47,880 nt of DNA, from positions 1 to 47,880 of the IMG/VR virus record IMGVR_UViG_3300038678_000083. One strand, given 5' to 3'. The DNA comes from a virus. Numbering within the stretch: the first letter of the stretch is position 1; each line of letters begins with the position of its first letter. The notes under the pieces were generated by a model. The model was given only the letters and a program-made list of their open reading frames with translations. It was not told the DNA's origin and did not search any database. The position numbers and the translations under genes were made by a program. This document shows positions 31,594 to 39,661 of this stretch, piece by piece.

Positions 31594-32589
31594 ATGATCA
31601 CCTCAATCCGTAACCTACAAATTCACCCAAACGGCGAGCTACCAAACGACGACTACCACGGCGAAAAGCACGCTGATCACGTAAGTGGATCACAATTATG
31701 CGTAATCCACAATGATTGCCCGGCAGTTTTGAAATACGGCGAAAATAAAGAGAGCGCCGCATTGCATTTCGGTATAGCCAGTCATTGCGCAATGCTTGAA
31801 CCGGAATTATTCGACAGTCAATTCATTCAAAGCGTGGTAAAAGATGACTACAGCCTCAAAACTGATGCAGACATTAAAGCGCGATTAAAAGCAATGGGTA
31901 TCAAAGGCTATTCAACCTTTAAATATCCTGAGTTATTACGGTTGCTAATTGATTCAGATGCCGATGCGGTTCCGTACACCTTAGCGATTCAACTGCAAGA
32001 GGCTGAGTGCAGGGTTAACGGTCAAACAATCGTAAAAAATAACCCGGTAAGACGTATGGATGGCACAACCGCACCAGGTGATTACGACCAAATTTTGTTA
32101 ATGCGTAAAACGTTATTTAACGATCCGGCTAACGTCGAATTATTCAAGGGTGCCACGTTTGAGCTATCAATCATCTGTGAAGTTGAAATTGATGAGATTT
32201 GGTATAAAGTCAAAATTCGCCCTGATATTGTAACGGCAAATTCAGAAGTGCCAGATTATAAAACGACTCGTGATGTACGACCTGAACATTTTGGACGCCA
32301 AGCACACGAAGCCGGTTATTGGCTTAAACAGGCATTTGTGGGCGATGTATTACGCGCGGCTTATGGTAATGAATTTAAAATGGGTTTGCTTGCTCAGTCG
32401 AAATCCAGCCCGTTTATTCCTCAACTTTATTGGATGACTAAACAGCAATTGCAGGTTGGCCGTGAGCAATATATGTTTGCGCTTAAGTATCACAAAAATT
32501 GTGTTGATGGTGATAGCTGGCCAGCTTATAACGATGGTGCTGTTGAGTTGCCGACTCCTGATTGGTTGATTAAGCGGTATGGGTTTTGA
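31594..32589 (+). CDS. RecE-like PD-(D/E)XK exonuclease
   Basis: 331 residues from ATG at 31594. The pattern HFGIASHCAMLEPELFDSQF near 65-85 is typical of exodeoxyribonuclease VIII/PDDEXK_12 proteins. The active site appears as EVEIDEIWYKVKIRPDIVTA and PDYKTTRDVRP (acidic residues then D-x-K). The QAHEAGYWLKQAF helix follows. These enzymes resect one strand for single-strand annealing. Its usual partner, a recombinase-like ATPase, follows at 32834. The function is well supported; substrate polarity is not visible. Confidence 0.85.
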   Translation: MITSIRNLQIHPNGELPNDDYHGEKHADHVSGSQLCVIHNDCPAVLKYGENKESAALHFGIASHCAMLEPELFDSQFIQSVVKDDYSLKTDADIKARLKAMGIKGYSTFKYPELLRLLIDSDADAVPYTLAIQLQEAECRVNGQTIVKNNPVRRMDGTTAPGDYDQILLMRKTLFNDPANVELFKGATFELSIICEVEIDEIWYKVKIRPDIVTANSEVPDYKTTRDVRPEHFGRQAHEAGYWLKQAFVGDVLRAAYGNEFKMGLLAQSKSSPFIPQLYWMTKQQLQVGREQYMFALKYHKNCVDGDSWPAYNDGAVELPTPDWLIKRYGF

Positions 32590-32591
32590 TT

Positions 32592-32765
32592 ATGAAAAAA
32601 CGTAATATTACAGATGTAGAATATTGTTTACATAAAATTAGCGCTTTATTAAAAGAGTACAATTGCGAAATTGTAGTAGATAAAGAGCTTGGAGGTGATT
32701 GCATCTTGGTTGATAAAGATACAAATTTATTTGAAAAGTTACCTCATAAAAACGAATTCAAATAA
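32592..32765 (+). CDS. Small hypothetical protein (57 aa)
   Basis: Begins MKKRNITDVEYCLHKISALL two bases after the exonuclease stop. Helical first half, then a short hairpin-like strand pattern. Its end overlaps an operator motif (32765). No family recognised. Confidence 0.55.
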   Translation: MKKRNITDVEYCLHKISALLKEYNCEIVVDKELGGDCILVDKDTNLFEKLPHKNEFK

Positions 32766-32803
32766 ACCAAACATAAAGCTATCAATCAATAGTTAAACGT
32801 AAT
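32765..32803 (+). promoter_or_regulatory. Operator pair before the Sak4-like ATPase
   Basis: AACCAAACATAA (32765-32776) and GTTAAACGTAAT (32792-32803), 27 bp apart and both inverted relative to the gene. A -10-like TATGAT follows directly (32804-32809). The -35 is weak. The gene starts at 32834. Confidence 0.5.
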
Positions 32804-32833
32804 ATGATAGCTTTACTTAATTTAGAGGTGGTT

Positions 32834-33826
32834 ATGAGCATAATAAACATTAGACCAGCGGTAAGAGCTGGATCAAAGTTAGTAATTGGCATTGCTGGGC
32901 AATCAGGCAGTGGAAAAACATTAACAGCGCTATACATGGCTCGTGGCATGGTCGACAACGCAAGTGAAATCGGGTTCCTTGACACTGAAAATCGTCGGGG
33001 CTCATTGTATGCAAATGAACTTGATGGCCCGTTTATGATTGGCGATCTTTTTTACCCGTTCTCACCAGACCGTTATGCAACAGCAATCAAAGAATTTCAG
33101 GCGTCAGGCGTTAAAGTTCTTATTGTCGACTCGGTAAGTCATGAATGGGAGTCTGGTTGCATGGAAATTGCCGAGGCACCATTATTGCGCGGCAAAAAAA
33201 TGGCAGATTGGAAAAAAGCCAAATACGAGCATAAAAATAAATTCATGATGGCATTACTACAATCTGATATGCATATTATTTGCTGTATTCGAGCTGCTGA
33301 AAAGATGAACTTTAGCAACCCGTCAAAACCAGAAAGCATTGGTGTTCAGCCATTATGTGAAAAGAATTTCTTATTTGAGATGACTGCCAGCATAATGATG
33401 CTTAATGAAGGTATGAATCAACAACATATAAAAATACCGAAAGACTTGAAGCCCGTATTCGGTGATGGTTCAAACTATCTTGGCATCGAAACCGGCAAGG
33501 CAATCATTAAGTGGGTGAATTCAGGCGAAAGCGACCCAGAAATGGACAGTTACCGCAACAAGATGCAACTGGCTTCAAATGATGGTTGCGATGCATTAAA
33601 AGAAGCATGGTTATCAATGCCAAAAGCTATGCAAAAGAAAATGTTACCATTGAAAGCGCCACTATGGGCATCAGCTCAGGCAGTTGATGAGTTAAATAAA
33701 GAGGATGCTATTGAAGACGTAACACCTCAAAAGACTTTCAACCCAGCGAAAACGGTAGAAAAAACGCCAGTAGTGACCGAAGAAAAGCCGGTGATTACTG
33801 ATGAGCAGGTTCAAGAGAGATTTTAA
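32834..33826 (+). CDS. Sak4-like/AAA_24 recombination ATPase
   Basis: 330 residues from ATG at 32834, chosen for GAGGTGG 5-11 bases upstream; the longer frame has no ribosome site. Walker A GQSGSGKT (22-29) and Walker B VLIVDSVSHEW (about 95-105) place it among RecA-fold phage ATPases, of which Sak4 types are single-strand annealing recombinases. The C-terminal third is a hydrophilic extension rich in Lys, Glu, Pro and Thr, possibly an SSB-binding tail. Exonuclease upstream and SSB downstream complete a recombination module. Confidence 0.75.
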   Translation: MSIINIRPAVRAGSKLVIGIAGQSGSGKTLTALYMARGMVDNASEIGFLDTENRRGSLYANELDGPFMIGDLFYPFSPDRYATAIKEFQASGVKVLIVDSVSHEWESGCMEIAEAPLLRGKKMADWKKAKYEHKNKFMMALLQSDMHIICCIRAAEKMNFSNPSKPESIGVQPLCEKNFLFEMTASIMMLNEGMNQQHIKIPKDLKPVFGDGSNYLGIETGKAIIKWVNSGESDPEMDSYRNKMQLASNDGCDALKEAWLSMPKAMQKKMLPLKAPLWASAQAVDELNKEDAIEDVTPQKTFNPAKTVEKTPVVTEEKPVITDEQVQERF

Positions 33827-33839
33827 TTAGGAATTGGTT

Positions 33840-34004
33840 ATGCGATTTAGAATTAATTATACATGTAAAAGTGGGAGGCGATCTTATACTTGTGGCGCAA
33901 GTGATGCAATTGATGCTTTAACTAAGCTAGCTAAAAACAGGGCTGATTACGGAGATAAGATTACAGAACTTGATAATATAGATATCCGTAAATTAAACCC
34001 GTAA
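33840..34004 (+). CDS. Small basic hypothetical protein (54 aa)
   Basis: Begins MRFRINYTCKSGRRSYTCGA with two CxxG-like cysteines, then a helix. AGGAA lies 8 bases before the ATG. No family recognised. Confidence 0.52.
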   Translation: MRFRINYTCKSGRRSYTCGASDAIDALTKLAKNRADYGDKITELDNIDIRKLNP

Positions 34005-34029
34005 AATTAGAGATGAATAAGGAGCAACC

Positions 34030-34281
34030 ATGGCTGATTTAGATATTGAATACATACATTGTGACGGTGATGTTTTAACTTATTACACTAAAGGCGAAGT
34101 TAACCAAGATGATTTATATCAATCAATATTAAACGAATTCGGCGATGATGTTAGTAACTACCCCGTATCGCTTAAGTGGTATAGAAAAACACCTTGTAAT
34201 ACTGGGGAATATGAATTCTGGGTAAATGAAACCGAGCCTAATGCGCGCGGTGCTTTTCTTGCTAGTTCAATAAATCTTTAA
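34030..34281 (+). CDS. Small acidic hypothetical protein (83 aa)
   Basis: Acidic, mixed helix and strand, starting MADLDIEYIHCDGDVL. AAGGAG lies 6 bases before the ATG. No family recognised. Confidence 0.58.
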   Translation: MADLDIEYIHCDGDVLTYYTKGEVNQDDLYQSILNEFGDDVSNYPVSLKWYRKTPCNTGEYEFWVNETEPNARGAFLASSINL

Positions 34282-34304
34282 TTATTTAAAATAGGAGTAA
34301 AACC

Positions 34305-34379
34305 ATGGCACAGCAAGGCGTAAACAAAGCAATAATCGTTGCTTGCTGTTTCCTTTTATGGCACTATATGATTAAGTAG
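34305..34379 (+). CDS. Tiny membrane peptide (24 aa)
   Basis: MAQQGVNKAIIVACCFLLWH is nearly all one hydrophobic helix. A strong AGGAG lies 7 bases before the ATG, the main reason to call it a gene. Confidence 0.42.
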   Translation: MAQQGVNKAIIVACCFLLWHYMIK

Positions 34380-34397
34380 TGCCACAAAGGTTTAATT

Positions 34398-34865
34398 ATG
34401 GATTTATCAAGAGCTAGAGTTAAGGTAATTGAAAGAGTAAATATTTCTGATAGCGGATGCTGGGAATGGAAATTAAAAATTAGGCCTGATGGATATGCAA
34501 GAGTTACTTATCTAAGGCAAAGTTTCTATGCTCACAGGTTATCATTTGAGGCATTTAATGGGTATATAGATCCTCTACTTGATGTTTGTCATTCATGCGA
34601 CAATAGAAAGTGTGTTAACCCAAATCACTTATTTCAAGGCACAAGAAAGGATAATATGCAAGATGCTGTCAACAAAGGTAGGCAGGCAAAAGGGGCCGAT
34701 CTACCGCAAACAAAAATACATGGATCAGACTTGGAGCATGTTTTATACATGATTAAGTCAGGTGTTAAATATAAAGATATCGCTGATAGATACAACGTCA
34801 CCCCACAGAATATCGGCAAAATTGCAATAAAAAATAATATCAGAAGGAATAAATCATGCATATAG
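34398..34865 (+). CDS. HNH homing endonuclease-like protein
   Basis: 155 residues. CWEW near residue 17, AHRLSFEAFNG, then DVCHSCDNRKCVNPNHLFQG (about 62-81) with the HNH His and Asn and paired cysteines, and GTRKDNMQDAVNKGR. The C-terminal part (about 110-150) looks like an HTH (YKDIADRYNVTPQNIGKIA). This layout is typical of free-standing homing enzymes. Its end overlaps the SSB start, so the SSB ribosome site AAGGA lies inside it; insertion beside an essential gene is common for such elements. Confidence 0.82.
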   Translation: MDLSRARVKVIERVNISDSGCWEWKLKIRPDGYARVTYLRQSFYAHRLSFEAFNGYIDPLLDVCHSCDNRKCVNPNHLFQGTRKDNMQDAVNKGRQAKGADLPQTKIHGSDLEHVLYMIKSGVKYKDIADRYNVTPQNIGKIAIKNNIRRNKSCI

Positions 34866-35329
34866 TACATGGTCAATTAAGAAAGCCAACATTCATTAAG
34901 CCAGGCGTAGGCAAAGACGGTCAGTCAACGATGTATGGCGTTGAGTTGTCAGAAATGACAAAAGATTATCAAACGGGCGAAAAAACTTACACTAATTACA
35001 AAGCTATTTTATTCGCACAAAGTGATGCTCATGTCAATCATTACAATACAACTTTAGTCGAAGGTAATTTTATTGTACTTACCAGTGAAAAGCTAAAGAT
35101 TGAAGTTAGCGAATGCGGCCAATATATTAAACTGTTTATGGACAATGCTCGACTTGAAGGTTCCGGTTATATTCAACCACAGGATCAAGGCTTTCAACAG
35201 CAGGTCAAGCAAGAGCAAATGCCAAGCAAGCAATTAGCTCAGAAGAAACAACAAGCGGCAGCGCAAAAGCAGCAAAAAGCTAACCCGCAAGAGCCGAGTA
35301 TTGATTTTGACGATGATATACCTTTTTAA
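34856..35329 (+). CDS. ssb: Single-stranded DNA-binding protein
   Basis: 157 residues. Residues 1-105 have the length and strand pattern of an OB fold. Residues about 108-145 are a Gln/Lys/Ala linker, and the C-terminus SIDFDDDIPF is the classic acidic tip that recruits partner enzymes. The tip strongly supports the call even though the OB region is divergent. It overlaps the HNH gene by ten bases. Confidence 0.85.
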   Translation: MHIVHGQLRKPTFIKPGVGKDGQSTMYGVELSEMTKDYQTGEKTYTNYKAILFAQSDAHVNHYNTTLVEGNFIVLTSEKLKIEVSECGQYIKLFMDNARLEGSGYIQPQDQGFQQQVKQEQMPSKQLAQKKQQAAAQKQQKANPQEPSIDFDDDIPF

Positions 35330-35332
35330 CGA

Positions 35333-35491
35333 CTTCCCTTGGTGTAGCTCATGCTAGATGCAGTGTGTACCGTTTATTATTTAGATAATATGAAGCGTTA
35401 CCTCGACGCGAGAACACCTGATAACGTCGAATGAGTTAGTCAGAGTTGAAAACCTCTTGTATTGACTGGTCATCAAGGCGATCCGACCACT
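35333..35491 (+). ncRNA. Possible small structured RNA after ssb
   Basis: No ORF with a ribosome site. Visible helices: GGTGT (35341-35345) with ACACC (35414-35418), enclosing TATTAT-TTAG-ATAATA and CTCG-ACG-CGAG; then AGTCAGAG with CTC...TGACT, and TGGTC with GACCA (about 35468-35489). A strong terminator follows directly. It could be a processed 3' UTR RNA of the ssb transcript or an independent RNA; no upstream promoter was found. Confidence 0.4.
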
Positions 35492-35517
35492 AAGCCTGAT
35501 TTATTTCGGGCTTTTTT
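35492..35517 (+). terminator. Intrinsic terminator of the ssb operon
   Basis: 8-bp stem AAGCCTGA/TTCGGGCTT-type with one G-U pair, 6-base loop, then TTTT. It ends the early operon running from 32834. Confidence 0.87.
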
Positions 35518-35528
35518 ATTTAAATGTG

Positions 35529-35562
35529 TTGCTTTGTGTTTAGTTATGGATTATATTTGGTT
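35529..35562 (+). promoter_or_regulatory. Operator-bearing promoter for the GHKL operon
   Basis: -35 TTGCTT (35529-35534), 17-bp spacer, -10 TATATT (35552-35557). The operator TTGTGTTTAGTT (35534-35545) covers the spacer; a weaker copy TTATATTTGGTT overlaps the -10. It directly follows the ssb terminator. Confidence 0.68.
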
Positions 35563-35585
35563 TATGTTGAATTACTGAGAGCAGT

Positions 35586-35738
35586 ATGGATAAACAAAAA
35601 CCACCAAACGCACAATGGTTCGTGTTCGGCGCATGGCACAAACAAGGCAGATTCAACAAAATTTATTATCACGATGATTTTGAATGGGTATTAAGCAGAA
35701 AAACTTTACAACAGCTCGAAAGAGAATTTAAAAAATAA
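35586..35738 (+). CDS. Small hypothetical protein (50 aa)
   Basis: Begins MDKQKPPNAQWFVFGAWHKQ, aromatic and basic, with helical C-terminus. GAGAGCAG precedes the ATG. First gene of the operon. Confidence 0.52.
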   Translation: MDKQKPPNAQWFVFGAWHKQGRFNKIYYHDDFEWVLSRKTLQQLEREFKK

Positions 35739-35749
35739 CGGGGAAGATT

Positions 35750-36943
35750 ATGAATGCAGCAATTGAAAGTACATTAAACCAGGATAAAATTTATTTACCA
35801 ATTTCTGATAAGTACGTTGATCACTGGGGTTTTTGGGAAGCAGCCAGAGAAATACTTCAAAATGCCATTGACACCAAAAATTTTAGCGTTGGCAAAATGG
35901 AAAGCAGTGGAGTATTGAAAGTTAAATCATTGGCCGGTGCTATGGATTTATCAACATTAATGCTTGGTGAATCAAGTAAACGTGATGATGAAAATTCAAT
36001 CGGTAAATATGGCGAAGGCTATAAGCTTGCTTTGTTGGTATTAAGTCGCCTTGGCTATAACGTGCTCATCAAAAACGGTTTTGATTGCTGGCGGGTTAGT
36101 ATTGATATTCATCCCCAGTTAAATGTCAACTGCCTAACGATTGATGTATTTAAAGATACTTATATTGATGATGGCGATGAAAACGAAGTGTCTTTTGTTG
36201 TTACCGGTGTTAAGCCTGAAGATTTTGAGATTATTGATCAAAACTATTTGGGTGATATTGATTGCTTGGATCCTGATTATATCGAAGTCATTGCAGAGAA
36301 TAACGGCTCTCATTGTTTGTGTGTTGATGGAATGTATGACAATAATAAAGTTTTTGTTGGTGGATTATACGTTTGTGATCTAGGTGATGGCTATAAATAC
36401 AGTTACAATTTTGCGCCAAACATACTTGACTTAGATCGTGATAGAAAGTCAGTTAGCGAATTTTATTTACAGCGAGAAGTTACAAAGCTACTTGCTGAAT
36501 CTGGTAATATTGAGTTGCTTATCGAGATGGCAAGTAATAATTACAAGGATGTAAGTGATTACTATTCAGTTAAAGAGCTAACCAATGTTTGCGGCTCATA
36601 CTCTGATGGCTACGACGAAAAAACAGTAAAAATAGCTGTTGATGCATTCAAATCAAAAAATGGTGAAAAAGCATACCCTATCAGTGAAGATACTGATTTT
36701 AGTAAGACAAAATTAATCAGAGAGCAATGCGTTAGTATCGGACTAATTCCTGTAACTGTTAAAAAAGTTTTATTTGATATTATCAAGGGCGAATTTAAAG
36801 ACGACCTCAAAATAGAAAAGTTAAAGGGTAAAATTAGCGATAATCTAACCGATTTCATCAAGCTAAACCGAAATAAAATGCAACCGATAGCTATCAAGCG
36901 ATTAAAGGCTATGGTTAAATCGATTAAACTTCAAGGCGAATAA
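35750..36943 (+). CDS. MORC/Hsp90-like GHKL ATPase
   Basis: 397 residues. N-box EILQNAID (34-41) coordinates Mg-ATP in this fold. LGESSKRDDENSIGKYGEGY (72-91) matches the G-x-S-x-K...IG-x-Y-G-x-G-x ATP lid of MORC and Hsp90-like proteins. The usual G1 motif (DxGxG) is not visible; LAGAMDL (61-67) is in its place without the aspartate, so nucleotide binding may be altered. The rest has an S5-like region and a helical C-terminus, with no CXXC, kinase or nuclease part seen. Function unknown. Confidence 0.72.
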   Translation: MNAAIESTLNQDKIYLPISDKYVDHWGFWEAAREILQNAIDTKNFSVGKMESSGVLKVKSLAGAMDLSTLMLGESSKRDDENSIGKYGEGYKLALLVLSRLGYNVLIKNGFDCWRVSIDIHPQLNVNCLTIDVFKDTYIDDGDENEVSFVVTGVKPEDFEIIDQNYLGDIDCLDPDYIEVIAENNGSHCLCVDGMYDNNKVFVGGLYVCDLGDGYKYSYNFAPNILDLDRDRKSVSEFYLQREVTKLLAESGNIELLIEMASNNYKDVSDYYSVKELTNVCGSYSDGYDEKTVKIAVDAFKSKNGEKAYPISEDTDFSKTKLIREQCVSIGLIPVTVKKVLFDIIKGEFKDDLKIEKLKGKISDNLTDFIKLNRNKMQPIAIKRLKAMVKSIKLQGE

Positions 36944-36945
36944 CC

Positions 36946-37056
36946 ATGAAACAAGCAACAAAGCACACTTTACTAGCAATAACCGCCAGCGCTTTAATTT
37001 TATCATCAACTTGGATTTGTGATACGCTGGCTAATTTTATTTCGGGGGTTTTATGA
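36946..37056 (+). CDS. Tiny membrane peptide (36 aa)
   Basis: Begins MKQATKHTLLAITASALILS, a signal-peptide or single-helix profile. Its stop overlaps the next ATG (ATGA). Three bases after the GHKL ATPase stop. Confidence 0.5.
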   Translation: MKQATKHTLLAITASALILSSTWICDTLANFISGVL

Positions 37057-37676
37057 GTGATTTAACAAAGCAAGAGATTATTGGTTTATTTAAGCTCGCG
37101 CCAGAATGGGCGACTACGTATGGGCTTGTTGGATCGTATGAAAGGCCTGTTTTTTATAATCAATATAAATACCAATACCTGTCTGGCGAACAATGTGAAA
37201 AATCATTCACGTTTGATCAAGGGCACCACTATTTAGAATTTACGCTTATGGCGAATAAACCTGAAGATGTGCCGGTGTTTACTCAGCAAATGCAAAAGTC
37301 TGGTGAATTCCCAATTGAAGGTAGTAAGGTAATTATTGAAGATAAATTCAATGATTGCTGGGATGCAGCAAAAAATCTTGTAGGCGTACCGGTAACTGTA
37401 ATGGCTTGTTTTTATGGTTTAGGTAAGGACGGCGGCAACCCTATAAAAATGGTCGTTGTTAGTCTAGAAGACGGTCTTTGCTGTTGCTTTCGTGCTGACT
37501 ATTGTAAACCAATCGACACTAGAACAAATGAAGAAAAAGCTATTGATCAAGCTTGTCTTGTTGTTGACGATAGCATTCGATGCAGAGAAACCAATGTAAA
37601 TATTGCATGTTCCGCGGCTCAAAAATCAGTCATAGTTACCTTGATTAAAAAAGGATATAGAAAGGTGTTAGCATGA
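37053..37676 (+). CDS. Hypothetical early protein (207 aa)
   Basis: Soluble, mixed alpha/beta, nine cysteines (including a CCCF run). The ATG overlaps the upstream stop and its own stop overlaps the next gene start, so it is co-translated. GGGGG lies before the ATG. No family recognised. Confidence 0.62.
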   Translation: MSDLTKQEIIGLFKLAPEWATTYGLVGSYERPVFYNQYKYQYLSGEQCEKSFTFDQGHHYLEFTLMANKPEDVPVFTQQMQKSGEFPIEGSKVIIEDKFNDCWDAAKNLVGVPVTVMACFYGLGKDGGNPIKMVVVSLEDGLCCCFRADYCKPIDTRTNEEKAIDQACLVVDDSIRCRETNVNIACSAAQKSVIVTLIKKGYRKVLA

Positions 37677-38062
37677 AAACAATAAAACAAGCTATAAGCT
37701 TAATTCTATTCCTATGCATTTTTGGTGCTATGTTATCGCCAGCCAGCGCCACAGAATTCAACATAACCAAGCACCTAAGCAAAACGTACATCAAAGTAGG
37801 TGCAGGTTATAAATTTAAGGACTCAATAAAGTCATACAGTCGAGAAACAACAGATTATAGTGTTTACGGGCCTGTAATTCGAACATCTGAATACTATAAA
37901 AGTAGCCCGATATCTGCACGTTTTGAAATTGGCTACCAGTACAATAAAAATATAACCTTCGGTATTTCTCATCATTCGCAGTGGTTCGCAGGCTGGCCAG
38001 TTAATAATGATAAGGAATATAGTAAGACGGAAATTTTTATTGATTATACTTTTTGGTTTTGA
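37673..38062 (+). CDS. Exported small outer-membrane barrel-like protein
   Basis: 129 residues. Signal peptide at 1-27 with cleavage near ASA-TEF. The mature part alternates polar and hydrophobic residues in strands and ends in YTFWF, the C-terminal aromatic signature of outer-membrane barrels. HHS near residue 107 and a Glu 13 residues later resemble the His-x-Ser...Glu catalytic layout of PagL-type lipid A deacylases, but spacing is not exact. It could alter the host surface or block superinfection; both are inference. Confidence 0.58.
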   Translation: MKTIKQAISLILFLCIFGAMLSPASATEFNITKHLSKTYIKVGAGYKFKDSIKSYSRETTDYSVYGPVIRTSEYYKSSPISARFEIGYQYNKNITFGISHHSQWFAGWPVNNDKEYSKTEIFIDYTFWF

Positions 38063-38072
38063 TGGGTGATTT

Positions 38073-38249
38073 ATGAAAGCAAGATACATTGTTGAGCTTT
38101 ACATACTTGTTTTATGTGGCGCTGCAACAATAAACGCAATGGATATGATTGAGTCAAAACCCGTCGAGCACGAATTATTGTGCAAGCAGGTTTACGAAAT
38201 CAAATCAAAATTTAACATAGTTCTTGAATGTATCGAGGTGAACAAATGA
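38073..38249 (+). CDS. Small exported or membrane protein (58 aa)
   Basis: N-terminal hydrophobic segment (YIVELYILVLCGAATINA) suited to a signal anchor, then a polar tail with two cysteines. Its stop overlaps the next ATG (ATGA). No family recognised. Confidence 0.52.
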   Translation: MKARYIVELYILVLCGAATINAMDMIESKPVEHELLCKQVYEIKSKFNIVLECIEVNK

Positions 38250-38434
38250 AAACGCCAAGAGGTAATGTCAAGTGGACGATCGAAGAATTAAGAGTATTGC
38301 GCGATAATGCTGGCAAAATGCCTATAAGCGAAATAACCAAACTAGTCAATGCTGTTCATGGTAATAACAGGAAAGAAGAAAACATCAAGCACAAGGGCAA
38401 TTTACAAGGGTTTTCTTTTGAGATTAAAGACTAA
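38246..38434 (+). CDS. Small HTH-like protein (62 aa)
   Basis: Start at 38246, with GAGGTG 6-11 bases upstream and ATGA coupling to the previous gene. The stretch WTIEELRVLRDNAGKMPISE has the spacing of a SANT/HTH-type helix bundle seen in small phage DNA-binding proteins. Last early gene; its stop overlaps the convergent MuF stop. Confidence 0.58.
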   Translation: MKTPRGNVKWTIEELRVLRDNAGKMPISEITKLVNAVHGNNRKEENIKHKGNLQGFSFEIKD

Positions 38435-39501
38435 GCAGCAAGTAATCCATGCGCCTTTTGAAGCGACTGCTTCTGCTTCTTAAGGCGTTTTTGTAAACTA
38501 TCTTGCAATATCTCGCCTGTTTTCTTATTGGCCAATACTGGCGACTGTGAGCAAAGGCAATTAATCGCATTGCCATTGACCGCATAAAAATCTCTAACCT
38601 CTTGTGTCGAATACGTTTCACCATGCCGTGAAATATGCCAAGGTCTAGAAGTTGGTGCCAAAGCACTAAACCAAAGCGAAACCATCCCCCAGTCACTATC
38701 ATCATACACATTATCATTAATCTCATCAGTCTCGGTCGCTGATGCTGTGCGATAGGCATTTAAAATTTCAGTACGTGCAATACGCTTAGCCCGTCGATGA
38801 GAAACATCAACTCGTGCCATAACATCTTTGGTGACTTCACGAATACCAGCACCCTTTGCCATGCTTCGGGCTAATGTTGCGGATAAGTCCGTTTTGCTTT
38901 GATCGCTTAACCCCTTCATGCCTTCAAATACGCGAGCATGAACAAGCGACACCCTATTTTGAAAACCTGGGGAAAAAACTATTTGCTCAAGCTGAGTGCC
39001 GCGAATTTGTTGCGATATATCTAAGCCAACCACGTCAGCCACAGCGATGTTTTTGGCACTTTGTAATGCATCTGCCGTGCCATCAGTGTAAGCACTCGTT
39101 AAATTAGCATTGAGCCACCAACGATTAGTGAAAACGCCCTGCTGATTATCTAACAATTCACCATAAAGCAATTGTTGCAAAAATAAATTAACTGATTGAA
39201 ATCGTTGCGCATCGAGCCGGTATGAATAAACGGCAACATTAGTCACTAAATCGGCTTTAGTGGTCACAAACTCATTGTTAACCAATTTAGTTTCATAATT
39301 GTAATAACTGCCATTATTCGACACCAGCACCGGATTAAACGTGCTCAGCATTTGACGTATACCACGCTTAATATTTTTATATCTACGGGTTAATTGTGCG
39401 TTAGCATTGCGCAGGTTGCCAAATTGATTGGCGGGATCGGCTGCTTTCTTCGGCACAATAGGATTGCCAACTTTGACATTAATTATCGATAGAATTTTCA
39501 T
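38431..39501 (-). CDS. Phage head morphogenesis protein (Mu gpF / SPP1 gp7-like)
   Basis: 356 residues from ATG at 39501, preceded by AAGG at a good distance; an upstream start at 39522 has none. MuF proteins sit inside the head near the portal and are ejected with DNA. The hallmark RAKRIARTEILNAYRTASAT lies near residues 240-260, followed by WFSALAPTSRPWHISRHGE and ending NCLCSQ, a zinc-like or fold-closing Cys pair. It ends the late operon, far from terL. Confidence 0.85.
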   Translation of the reverse strand: MKILSIINVKVGNPIVPKKAADPANQFGNLRNANAQLTRRYKNIKRGIRQMLSTFNPVLVSNNGSYYNYETKLVNNEFVTTKADLVTNVAVYSYRLDAQRFQSVNLFLQQLLYGELLDNQQGVFTNRWWLNANLTSAYTDGTADALQSAKNIAVADVVGLDISQQIRGTQLEQIVFSPGFQNRVSLVHARVFEGMKGLSDQSKTDLSATLARSMAKGAGIREVTKDVMARVDVSHRRAKRIARTEILNAYRTASATETDEINDNVYDDSDWGMVSLWFSALAPTSRPWHISRHGETYSTQEVRDFYAVNGNAINCLCSQSPVLANKKTGEILQDSLQKRLKKQKQSLQKAHGLLAA

Positions 39502-39661
39502 TGATAACCTTGTTAATAGCAAGCATAGTGACGAAAGCGGCGTTTATTGGACTTGGCGCGAAAAACCACCCCATATAACTAGCAAAGGCAATCGAGTCTT
39601 TAACCTCTTTAGGTGAGATCAAAACGCATTGCGGTTGCCATTTAATCAGTTGATTTATCAT
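39479..39661 (-). CDS. Small protein between portal and MuF (60 aa)
   Basis: Begins within the portal C-terminus (20-base overlap) and ends 23 bases inside the MuF gene. It has one hydrophobic segment (ASYMGWFFAPSPINAAFVTM). The tight overlaps on both sides suggest real translation, but no strong ribosome site is seen. Confidence 0.42.
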   Translation of the reverse strand: MINQLIKWQPQCVLISPKEVKDSIAFASYMGWFFAPSPINAAFVTMLAINKVINENSIDN

